From RZYX01 sp036654375 (GTDB lineage Bacteria; Bacillota; Clostridia; Oscillospirales; Acutalibacteraceae): a stretch of DNA of 64,000 bases. The stretch spans positions 310,001-374,000 of the forward strand of contig JAVVSD010000001.1 of NCBI GenBank assembly GCA_036654375.1, read 5' to 3'. A program made the translations under genes and the position numbers. Of this stretch, positions 41,033 through 51,500 are shown piece after piece (the stretch's first letter is position 1; every line of letters starts with the position of its first letter). The notes beneath the pieces are model-generated. The model did not search any database and was not told the DNA's origin. It saw nothing but the letters and a program-made list of their open reading frames with translations.

Positions 41033-41887
41033 TTATAATATGTTATTTTGCAGTTTTGCTGCTGTCAATGTATTTTGCATAAGCATAGCTACCGTCATCA
41101 ATCCTACACCGCCTGGAACGGGAGTTATGTAATCGGCAACTGCCCTTACACTTTCAAAATCAACATCGCCGCAAAGCTTGTTGTTCTCATCTCTATCCAT
41201 GCCTACATCAATAACAACTGCACCCGGCTTTACCATATCTGCTGTTACGAACTTTGCAATCCCGATTGCAACAACAAGGATATCAGCACTTCTTGTAATT
41301 TCTTTAAGATTACGAGTTTTGGAGTGACAAATTGTAACTGTGCCATTCTTTTGAAGCAAGAGCATTGACATTGGTTTTCCGACTATGTTACTTCTGCCAA
41401 TTATTACGCAGCTTTTGCCTTGAATATCTATGTTTTCTGACTTTAAAAGCTCCATTACTCCTGCTGGTGTGCAAGGCAAGAATTTGTAGTCACCAATCAT
41501 TATATGCCCTACATTTTCGGGATGAAAAGCATCAACATCCTTGAGCGGAGAAATTGCTGAAATAACAGCCTCTTCATTAATATGTTTTGGAACAGGAAGC
41601 TGGCAAAGGATACCGTTTACGCTCTTGTCCCTGTTTAGTTTTTCGATTAGTCCTAAAAGTTCTTCCTGTGTTGTGCTTGCAGGAAGTGCATATTCAACAG
41701 AGTCGAACCCAACTCTTTCGCATGACTTCTTTTTGTTGTTTACATATGTTCTTGAAGCCTGGTCATCTCCAACAATTATAACAACAAGTTTTGGCTTTAT
41801 ACCCTGCTTTGCAAGCTTGGCTGTGTCCAAAGCAACCCTGTCCTTAATCATATCTGACACTACTCGTCCATCAATTATCTTTCCCAT
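41033..41887 (-). CDS. folD: Bifunctional methylene-THF dehydrogenase/methenyl-THF cyclohydrolase
   Basis: The protein of about 284 residues has SRTYVNNKKKSCERVGF with the catalytic Y-x3-K, GILCQLPVPKHIN, GRSNIVGKPMSMLL (NADP site) and PVPGGVGLMTVAMLMQNT. It interconverts one-carbon folates in the cytoplasm. I start at MGKIIDG (41887), within the 3' end of lgt, so the genes are coupled. An ATG two codons earlier is also possible. Confidence 0.96.
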   Translation of the reverse strand: MGKIIDGRVVSDMIKDRVALDTAKLAKQGIKPKLVVIIVGDDQASRTYVNNKKKSCERVGFDSVEYALPASTTQEELLGLIEKLNRDKSVNGILCQLPVPKHINEEAVISAISPLKDVDAFHPENVGHIMIGDYKFLPCTPAGVMELLKSENIDIQGKSCVIIGRSNIVGKPMSMLLLQKNGTVTICHSKTRNLKEITRSADILVVAIGIAKFVTADMVKPGAVVIDVGMDRDENNKLCGDVDFESVRAVADYITPVPGGVGLMTVAMLMQNTLTAAKLQNNIL

Positions 41888-42809
41888 CAGCATCGCTCTC
41901 CTGTTCAATAATGTTTTCTCCCGTTGTTTGGATTAATGGGTTCTTTTTTATTTTTATGAAATTATAAATTAAAAATCCAAGGCATACGATTACAAGACCG
42001 CCAGACAACGCCTGTGATACTCTTATGCCTGTTGACGCGATATAAAGGCTATCTGTGCGAAGCCCCTCAACCACTACTCTTTCAAGTCCATACCATACGC
42101 CATAACTCAGTATGATTTGTCCGTCAAACTTCTTGTATTTTGAGCAAAGGATATAGAGAAGTATTGCTCCTAAAATACACCAAATTGACTCATACAAAAA
42201 TGTTGGATGAACTGGAACACTCGGGTCAACAGCAAATCCATTTGCCTCGAACTCTGCTTGGTGCAGTGTTATATAGCTTGTGATTTTTTCGCTGGTCATA
42301 CCCCATGGCATGGTTGTATTTGTTCCAAATGCCTCCTGATTTGTAAAGTTGCCCCAGCGTCCGACACCTTGTCCGATTAAAAATCCAACAGATGCCACAT
42401 CAAGCGTTTTTAAAATGCTGGTTTTATTAATCTTGCAAACAACAATCGCCGCCAGCACTGCTGCTATCAGTCCACCATAAATTGCAAGACCGCCCTCGTA
42501 TATTTTCAAAATATCTCCGAGGTGCTGTGAATAGTAATCCCACTCAAACGCAACATAATAAAGCCTTGCTCCAATTATTGCAAAAATTGTTCCATAAATT
42601 ACGGCATCATATAGCTTATCAATATTCATATTGCCTTTTTTAGCAAGCTTTGTTGCCACAATTAATGCAATTATAAATCCAATTGCAATGAGAATACCGT
42701 ACCATCTTATTTCAAGTTCCATTCCAAATATCGTGAACTTTGCAAGAACAGCAGGGACACTGAAACCCTTTTCTATTCCTGCAAAATAGACTACTGTATA
42801 ATCACTCAT
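41871..42809 (-). CDS. lgt: Prolipoprotein diacylglyceryl transferase
   Basis: The 312-residue membrane protein has seven spans and the Lgt signature GQGVGRWGNFTNQEAFG near residue 150, YGGLIAAVLAA before it, and HPTFLYESIWC. It transfers diacylglycerol from phosphatidylglycerol to lipobox cysteines. About 15 residues of polar tail exceed the common length and overlap folD. Confidence 0.96.
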   Translation of the reverse strand: MSDYTVVYFAGIEKGFSVPAVLAKFTIFGMELEIRWYGILIAIGFIIALIVATKLAKKGNMNIDKLYDAVIYGTIFAIIGARLYYVAFEWDYYSQHLGDILKIYEGGLAIYGGLIAAVLAAIVVCKINKTSILKTLDVASVGFLIGQGVGRWGNFTNQEAFGTNTTMPWGMTSEKITSYITLHQAEFEANGFAVDPSVPVHPTFLYESIWCILGAILLYILCSKYKKFDGQIILSYGVWYGLERVVVEGLRTDSLYIASTGIRVSQALSGGLVIVCLGFLIYNFIKIKKNPLIQTTGENIIEQESDADGKDN

Positions 42810-42871
42810 TTAGTCCTCCCTTACCTTGCTTTTAATAATCATTTTCTCGCATTTATCGCTCAAATATAAAT

Positions 42872-44149
42872 TTATGCCGGAAATATTACAGACAATGCAC
42901 TTCTGCTTTCATCCATCTGCTGCTTAAATCTTTCCTCAACATCTGCGAGTGTGACTGACTGGAAAACATCAATTTCATCAAACAGCTCATATCCCTCAAA
43001 ATAGGACGATACAAGCTCATTTGCAATTCCATCTACATCATTGTAACCCATTATTGTTCGTCCGTAAAGACTTTTACGAACTCTTTGAAAATCTGTTTTA
43101 TCAATTCCATTTTGCTTAAATTTTTTGATTTCCTGCTTGATTTTTAGTGCTACTTCCTTTGGATTCACTGACTCGCCAGAAAAAATAACTGCTGAGTATC
43201 CATATCCAGTAAAATATTCATATCCAAAGGTTGTGTTTATTAGCCCTTGCGAGAATAAATCACTGTAAAGCTGGGAGGTATCTCCAGCAATAAGCTCTAA
43301 CAAAATGCTTGTGCAAATTCTTTCCTTAAGATTTCTTAGCGGTGTTGAATAGGTTTCTTTAAATCCCAGTGTGAATTGTGGCATTGAAACGGAAAGCTTT
43401 TGCTCATAATAATCTTCTACTATTTCAGCAGGCTCGTTAAAATCCGTTCGTTCTGTCTTCATTTCCTTTGATGGCTTTAAGAGTCTATCCGCAATTTCAA
43501 GCACTTCCTCAGCCGTTGTTTTTCCCGCCACTGCAAGCACCATATTGTTTAAGTTATAGAAGGTGTTGTAGCAGTCATACAGAGTTTTGTCGGTTATCTG
43601 TGAAATTGATGAAACAGTTCCAGCAATGTCAATTCTTACTGGATGCTTGTGATACATTATTTTTAAAAGATTGAAAAGAACCTGCCAATCTGGCTCGTCC
43701 TCATACATTTTTATTTCTTGACCGATAATGCCCTGCTCTTTTTCAACTGTCTGCTCTGTAAAATATGGGTGCTGGACAAAGTCAAGCAAAATTTCAAGTG
43801 ACTCGCTGAAATTTCCCGAGCAGGAAAACAGGTAACAGGTCTTGTCAAATGAGGTGTATGCGTTGGCTGAAGCACCTGTTTTTGCATAACGCGCAAAAGC
43901 ATCCAGCTCCTCACTTTCAAACAATTTATGCTCAAGAAAGTGTGCTGTACCCTCTGGTATTTTTACAATCTCCTTGCTTTCACTAAGCTTGAACGCTGTG
44001 TCAATTGAACCATAGTTTGTTCCAAACACTGCGTATGTGGATGTGTAATCCGGCTTTGCAAAAACAATTATTGTAAGCCCGCTCGGGTGCTTTATTTTAA
44101 AATAACTATCTCCGAGAAGTTCATTTTTTATTTCTGTTATATTATTCAT
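42872..44149 (-). CDS. M16-family zinc peptidase, catalytic partner (YmfH-like)
   Basis: The protein of about 425 residues has the inverted zinc motif HFLEH (HxxEH) in PEGTAHFLEHKLF and the distal glutamate in EKEQGIIGQEIKMYEDEP. It belongs to the insulinase-like M16 class, which works as two-domain clamps. The partner encoded just upstream lacks the motif. The ATG at 44149 lies eight nucleotides inside the upstream gene with GGGG six nucleotides before it. The natural substrate is unknown; Bacillus YmfF/YmfH-like pairs are the closest known arrangement. Confidence 0.88.
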   Translation of the reverse strand: MNNITEIKNELLGDSYFKIKHPSGLTIIVFAKPDYTSTYAVFGTNYGSIDTAFKLSESKEIVKIPEGTAHFLEHKLFESEELDAFARYAKTGASANAYTSFDKTCYLFSCSGNFSESLEILLDFVQHPYFTEQTVEKEQGIIGQEIKMYEDEPDWQVLFNLLKIMYHKHPVRIDIAGTVSSISQITDKTLYDCYNTFYNLNNMVLAVAGKTTAEEVLEIADRLLKPSKEMKTERTDFNEPAEIVEDYYEQKLSVSMPQFTLGFKETYSTPLRNLKERICTSILLELIAGDTSQLYSDLFSQGLINTTFGYEYFTGYGYSAVIFSGESVNPKEVALKIKQEIKKFKQNGIDKTDFQRVRKSLYGRTIMGYNDVDGIANELVSSYFEGYELFDEIDVFQSVTLADVEERFKQQMDESRSALSVIFPA

Positions 44150-45428
44150 TTTCTTCCCCACCTTCCCCTGACAGCATATATATTGTGTCGAGCGTTACTT
44201 TTTTTGCCGCTATTTTGACCTCTTCAGAAGTTACATTCTCAATTTCATTTGCAATATCCTGTGGTGATTTGAATTTTGGTGCAATAGTCTGGCTGTATCC
44301 CCATGCATCAATATCCTCTGGGGTATCTGTTACACGCATTAAGGTGTCCTTAAGCCCTGCCTTTGATGCCATAAGATCATCAGTTGTGAACTCGCCGTCC
44401 TGCAAAAGCTTTAGCTGATTGTTTATTTCTGTTATCGCTTTTTCCTCATTGACCTTTTCAATGCCACTTTGAACCATTATTATTCCCTTTTGCCTGTTAA
44501 GGCGTGAAGAACAATAATAGCACAGGCTCATTTTCTCTCTAACATTTGTAAACAGCTTTGAGTATGGTGCTCCACCAAAGAGGTCTGCCATGACGCGAAT
44601 CGCACCAAAGTTTTCGTCCTGATGCGATATACCGGCTCTGTATCCGATTACAAGCTTACCCTGATTTATTGGAAGAGTTTCGTTTATCCTTGTTGTCTTG
44701 TCTGCTTTTTCAATTATTTTTGTGCTAATATTTGCAATTTTTGATCTGTCTATACTGCTGAACCTTTTTTTAACCATTTCAGAAATTGCAGTTTCATCTG
44801 AATCTCCCACAACATTAACAAGCACAACCGCTTTTTTTATTAAATCTTCCCATGCACTGTAGATGCTTTCTGGAGTAAGCGCTTCTACATCCTTTGCATT
44901 TCCAAGGCAATTTATGCTATACGCTTCGTCCTTGCACATTATCTCTTCACATCTGCGAAGAGCGTAAACACGCTTGTCATTTTTTTCGCTCTCTATTCTT
45001 TCAAGCAACAAACGCTTTTCACGCTTGACTTCTTCCGAATTAAATACACCATTTTTTGCATTTGGCTCAAATAAAAGATCGCACAAAAGCTCTGTACACT
45101 GTTGGTATATGCTTTCTTTTTCCAAGGCAAAACGGTCATCTATCATTGTCATTGAAAGGCGAATTACCTGTGCCTCACCTATTTTGCTGACACTTGGTAT
45201 GACGATTGCGCCATAAAGTTCTGCCAAACGGGCATTTAGCTCCGTAAATCTTGTATATTTTCCGCTTGAACGGCTTAGTAAATAAGGCAAAATTGCATAA
45301 GCTGAAACATTGCTGCCAAGAGGAACTGCAATATTAAATGAAATTCTGCCAGTTTTGAATCTGTTAGTCTTGTAACTGCAAAGACTTATGCCATTTGCAA
45401 TCTGACTAATATTAAATGAATTTTCCAT
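44142..45428 (-). CDS. M16-family peptidase-like protein, non-catalytic partner (YmfF-like)
   Basis: The 428-residue protein has the M16 fold pattern (RISFNIAVPLGSNVSAYAIL, FNSEEVKREKRLLLERIES, FGGAPYSKLFTNVREKMSL) but no HxxEH zinc motif where it should be near residue 50. It therefore likely forms the inactive half of a heterodimer with the product of the overlapping downstream gene. This active/inactive pairing is usual in bacterial M16B enzymes. Confidence 0.86.
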   Translation of the reverse strand: MENSFNISQIANGISLCSYKTNRFKTGRISFNIAVPLGSNVSAYAILPYLLSRSSGKYTRFTELNARLAELYGAIVIPSVSKIGEAQVIRLSMTMIDDRFALEKESIYQQCTELLCDLLFEPNAKNGVFNSEEVKREKRLLLERIESEKNDKRVYALRRCEEIMCKDEAYSINCLGNAKDVEALTPESIYSAWEDLIKKAVVLVNVVGDSDETAISEMVKKRFSSIDRSKIANISTKIIEKADKTTRINETLPINQGKLVIGYRAGISHQDENFGAIRVMADLFGGAPYSKLFTNVREKMSLCYYCSSRLNRQKGIIMVQSGIEKVNEEKAITEINNQLKLLQDGEFTTDDLMASKAGLKDTLMRVTDTPEDIDAWGYSQTIAPKFKSPQDIANEIENVTSEEVKIAAKKVTLDTIYMLSGEGGEENE

Positions 45429-45545
45429 TTATACCTCCATCTATTGAACAGAATAAAGTTAATTTATTTTGAGTCTGCTACTAAAAAGCCTATTTATTAT
45501 ATCACATTTTTCATATTGTTACATAGAGCAATTGTAAATATTTGT

Positions 45546-48500
45546 TTAATAAATAACTAATTTTACACTGTGGTTTTTGCCATCAAGTGGAATAAATTCT
45601 GCCTTTTTCGCGTCCACCTTCAGTGAATACTGATCCCCTCGTTTAACCTCAATGTCAATCACTGCTCCGTCAATCATAAGCTTTGCATAGTATTTATTCC
45701 AAGCCGTTGGTAATTTCGGGTTTAATAGTAGCTTGTTATGAAACTGATTTATACCCAATAGCTCCTCATATACTGTTCTGTAATACCATCCAGCAGCTCC
45801 TGTATAGAGCGACCATCCGCCTCTTCCCTCTACTCCTGCTTTTGAGTAAACATCACCCGCAAGTGCAAAAGCCTCTGTCTTGTATTTGTCTGCTTCTTTT
45901 TTGTTTCTATATTTTTGTGCTGGATTAATCATTCTTAGCAGTTTATATCCCGTATCAATTTGCCCATTTTTTATCAAGGCGTTGCAAAGCCAAACAGCGG
46001 CGTGGGTGTACTGCCCTCCGTTTTCTCTTATGCCCTCTGGATATGCATTAACATATCCCGCCTTTTTGCCATTTGCCGAAAATGCAGGAGTGAATAGTTT
46101 TATTATTCCATGTTCTGTGTCCACAAGCTTTTCAACAGCACTTTTAAGTGCTTGATTTTTTCTTTGCTCATCTGGCATATCACAAAGAACTGAAAACGAC
46201 TGGGTAAGGCTGTCTATTTCACATTCTGACGAGCCTTTTGCTCCCATAGGTGTTCCATCATCGAAAAATGCTCTTAGATACCACTCGCCATTCCATGCTT
46301 TTTCGTCAATTGCTTGCTTTAGTCTTTTAGCTTCTTCAACATATCTTTTTGCTCTTTCCTCGTCATTTGACTGCTCACATATTTTTGCAAACTTCGTAAG
46401 CACCATTGAAAAAAACTGTGACAGCCAGACGCTTTCGCCTTTTCCTTTTTTTCCAACTTCGTTAAATCCATCGTTCCAATCCCCACCGCCTATAAGCGAA
46501 AGACCATGGTCACCGAATCGCATTGCCCGCTCTATTGCCCTTGTACAATGCTCATATATCGTTCCTTTTTGATTGCTCTTTTGAAGCTCAAAATATTTTT
46601 CTGCCTCATTTTCTGCAAGTTCTTGCCCCGCAAGGTAGGCTACTGGAATGTCAAATATTGAAAAATCTCCTGTCTTTTGTGTGTATTCCGCTGCAACAAA
46701 AGGAAGCCAAAGCAAGTCATCGCTGTATCGAGTTCTGACTCCCTTTGTTCCGCCAACATTTTTTGGCATAGTGTGCCACCAGTGAAGCACATCTCCCTGT
46801 TCAAACTGATGCGCACAACACCTTATTATATGCGTTTTTACAAGCTTTGGATTTGTTAAAACAAGTGAGCTGACATCCTGCAGCTGGTCGCGAAATCCAT
46901 ATGCACCACCACACTGAAAAAATCCTGTTCTTCCTCGTATTCTGCTATTCAATATCTGTGCAGGAAGCCATGTGTTAAACATATAATTTAGCTCTTTATC
47001 AGGAGTGCTTATATAAATTGCGTTTTCGTTTTTTTCAATTTCTAAATCTCTTGTAGTCACTATATATGATGCCTGTTCACTTTCACCCCACGAAAGAATA
47101 AACCTTACTGATTCCTGTCTTTTTGGAGGTAAAATTATTTTTTTGCCAACCGCTGCACAGCAATCATCTATCGGCATTTGGGTGTCACCTTCCCATTTAC
47201 CATTTAAAAACTCTGCTCTGTCGCAAGTGTAAAAATCAGCTTCTGACAAAAGTCCAACACGCATATGACCATATGGACCTGTGGTGCAGTGATTACTTAC
47301 AGTGATTGCCCGTCCATCATACTTTGACTTTAAAAGCTTTGATTCTCTTCTGCTAATACCCATTACAGGCTCGGTATAATAGACTATTTCCACATTTTTA
47401 TCCTCCATCTGCCGGTTTTCAAAATTAATGTCGCAGTGCTTTATCATTCCTCGTTGTGGCACCCATACTGTGATGTTGTAATCAATGCCCTCTACTGTTC
47501 CAATATACTGAACAAGCTTTTTTGAAAAGCGAACAGTCGCTCCAGCCACAAGGTCATATACAACTCCGTTTATTCTTAAATAGATTTTTTCGCCTGTGTT
47601 ATCTGTCATAGTATCGTTTGTCCACGGTGTGAGTTTGTTCTCTCTCGAGTTAATTGCCCAAGAAAATCCAACAGACTTATCGCTCACCAATGTTCCAAAT
47701 GAATTATTGGCTAAAACAACGCACCAAGGCAAGTTTGGCTTGTCTGTAACTGTGAAAACACCATTTGTAAAGTATCCATGCTTTACACTGAAAGCATTTT
47801 CGCTTTTTACATTCATCGGTGATGTGCTTTCAACCTTAAAAGGTACATACTTAGGTGCTGGTAACAGTATTCTTTCGCTTTGAGGTGCAATATAAACTGC
47901 ATTTGCCATCAGTGCTGTTATGCTCTGCTCGTCATGCTTGCTTAGGTCTATTGGAAAAATCCCAGCCGTTTCCTGTGCATTCTCCTTGACAAGCATCTGG
48001 CGAATAGCCGAAAGAAGTGGTGCGGTATATTCACCATTTTCCTTGTAGCCAATAACAAGGTCTGTTATTATCCCACTTTTTCGAAGCTTCCCCGCAAGCC
48101 GTACATATGGTGCAATCCTGCTTATCTCATCCTGCTTATCTATTTGCGTAAAAATTATTGGGTTATCACCTGAAATACCAAATGCCCATATTGATCGCTT
48201 ATATAACGAATTTTCAATTCTGAATATTTGCGTTTCTTTACTCTGTTTTTGTGAAAATAAAATGTGTGGCAAAACTGTTGATGCTATTACACCATCTATC
48301 TTGTCATCCTTAAATGGTGATGGAGATGCCGTCAGCGGAGAAAGCTTCCCATCTGCTCTTGCTTTGAGTACTCGTTCCACTGCCTCTTCCCTTGTCGAGG
48401 CAGCACATAATATCAGAGTTTTTGTCACCTGTTGCTTTGGTAAGATGCTTATAGGTATGCGAAAAACTGTGCAAATATCTGGTGTGCCGTCCTTGTGTAA

Positions 48501-51500
48501 AGTCAATTTACTTGTCAGCAGTGATGAGATGCCATTCGGACTTTTTAACACAGCTTCTCTTGAAAGTCCATAATCAAAGTCAAAGTCCTCTGCAAAACCG
48601 GTTGCAAGGCACAATGTTTCGTCATCTTTTCTTGATTGCCTTTTGAAAACAAGCAATTTATTTTTTTGGTCATATTCGCCTTGAATAAACAGCTTTGAAA
48701 ATGCTGGGTGCTGACTTTCCTCATGATGAGAAGAAAGCGTTGGCTCAAAATAAATTACAAGCTCGCCCTTGCACTCGGACTTTGACAAATTTCTTATTGT
48801 TATTTTTCTTTGCTCACACGGAAGCCTTGGATGTACCATTGCGGTCATTGATCCTTCAAGGTTATATGCTTTTGCTGTCAGTGTCATATCTGTGTTCGAA
48901 TAACTTGCCTTAAATTCAGCCTTACTGTTATAGTCAAGTGCCATCGTTATCGGTAAAACTCGTTTTCCTGTTTTTATAAATGCAAATATGCCAAGCGGAG
49001 TTTTTAACAAATCGTTACTGTATCTTGTCATATCTGCTTCTCGATAGCGCGAAATCGATGACCCATTGTCGCAAATTGCCATGCTCCATTCACCATTTGT
49101 AAACAGCTTAACATTTGGGCTAAGTGGATTTAGCCCTGCAAACTCTCTTGTCTGTGGCTCCTCCCTTTGTGGACGCTGTGGTACTTCATGCAAATCTACA
49201 TCCCTGAACAGCGTTGCTTCCGCCGGTATTTTTTCCTGCAAAAGGCTTATAGCCCCTGCCATTTTTTCGTCACTCATAAAACGCTTTTGAACAATATTAT
49301 TCATCAGCAAATTTGTTATACAAAGCATACTCATTCCGACATGGTGAGCCATGTAGCTGCGTACAACCGCATAGTCCTGTCCATCCAGCCTATCAACTGT
49401 AAAGTCGGCAGCTTCGTAAAACCCACATCTTCCCGTCATTTGCATTTCTTCAAGCTCGCTTAAATTTTTAAGTGCTGCTTTTGGCTCAAATGGAAGAACA
49501 AGAAATGTTGAATATGGTGAAATTACGATATCTGCATTTAGTCCTCGTTTAAGCCCAATTTTTTGAACTCCATGTGCTTTATATTGATAGTTTAACTGTG
49601 AGTCGAACGAATAAAATCCACTTTCTGAAATACCCCATGGCATTTTAAGCCCTTTTACTCTTCGTTTTTGACACCATGAACAAAATCGCAACGCCTCATA
49701 TCCCATTGTGTTTTCATACACAGGCAAAACGATGCTTGGCATATAATACTCAAACATGGTGCCTGTCCACGAAACTGGACCTGCATATCTGCTTTCTGTT
49801 GCAAGAGTTCTTCCCAATGCTCCCCAATGCTCCTTTGGCACTTGTCGGCTTGCAATTGCATAAAAGCTTGTCATTCTTGCTTCACTCATAAGCAGGTCGT
49901 AATAGCAATTTGAATAGCTTTCATCCTCAATGTTGTAGCCAATATGAAAGAGCTTTCTTCGCTTATTATAAAGAGCTGACAAATCGGCATTATCTATTAG
50001 TTCGTTAAGCCTATCCACAAGTGACGGTATCATTGCGTGTTGGCTATTAATTTCACAGAGTCCCTGTCTGAGTGCAACAATTGAACAAAGAAAATTACCG
50101 CTGTCTACTGTTGAAACATATTTTGGCGGAAGCGTTTCAAGCGTTTTTGTGTTATACCAGTTAAGAAGATTTCCCTTCCACTTTTCAAGATTTTCAACGC
50201 TTGTGATGCTTTTATCCAGTTTATTGCACATTGTATTTATATCTATGAACCCAAAATCCTTTGCACAGAGTGTGCAGAGAAGCATAAATCCAATGTTTGT
50301 CGGTGATGTTCTATGGGCTATTCTGTGAACGGGTGTTTCCTGAAAATTATCTGGCGGAAGATAGTTATTTTCCTCTGTGCAAAGCTCATCATAATATTTC
50401 CACATTCCCTTTGCATATGACTTTAGCTTTTCTTTGTTGGCTTCGCTTATAATTCTTACAGATTTTTTTCTGGCATTTGCTGAAAACCATGCAAACGGAA
50501 TATTTGCAAGAAACGCAAGTCCCAAAAGAATATGGATAGGTCTTCCGAACGCCAGCAAAAGCACACCCACAACAAGCGACGGAATATATCGTTTGAAAAA
50601 GCCCCAGAAATTTTGGCTCTTTTCACTCTCTGCTGCCGTTACCCACTCTATCAGATTTTTGTGGCTAATCAGCTGTCTCCACAGAGATTTTGAAATAGCA
50701 TTTGCACATATCCAGCCATTTTGTGCAAGCATAATTACAGATACTGCCGAGCCTGTAAACTCCTTGAGCGCAGTTGGCATTGCGTTTGAATAATACAGCC
50801 TTGAAAACATTGAAATTCCGCCAACAATAAGTGAGTAAAGCCCTGAAAACACTCCTCCAAAGCATGAAGATAGCAACACTACTATTGCCACCGCAACAGA
50901 CACTTTATATGGCATTAAGAGTGACAAAAGAAGTGCTATTACGCATATTGCAGGTGTTACACTCCTTCTTAAATTATCAAGCAGCTTTATTTTTGAAAGT
51001 GCATTGAGCGGGTTTTTTGGTGATTTTCCAAACATAAAGCGAAAGTTTTGCCAGTCACCTCTTACCCATCTGTGAAGCCTGCCGTGAAAGGCCGCTTGTT
51101 TTGACGGAAAGCTGTCTGTAACTTGTACTTCTGACACAAATCCTACCCTCATATATCCGCCTTCAAGTATGTCGTGACTTAGCACAAGCTCTGATGGAAA
51201 TTTCCCGTTTAAAAGCTTATGATAGACATCAACATCCAAAAGTCCTTTTCCAGAAAAAATTGCCTCATCAAATAAGTCCTGATATTTATCAGAACAGGTG
51301 TTGTTATATGCTGTTATTCCTCCTACGCTTGCCATCACTCTGGAAAATCCAGTCTTGTATGAGCTTTCTATTTCTGTTTCAATCTTTGGAGTTAAAATTC
51401 CATATCCGCTTGTCACTCTTCCTTTTGACTCATCAATAACAGGCTTATTAAGCGGATGTATTGCAACCGAAACAAGCTCACTTACCGTATCAAGAGGAAG

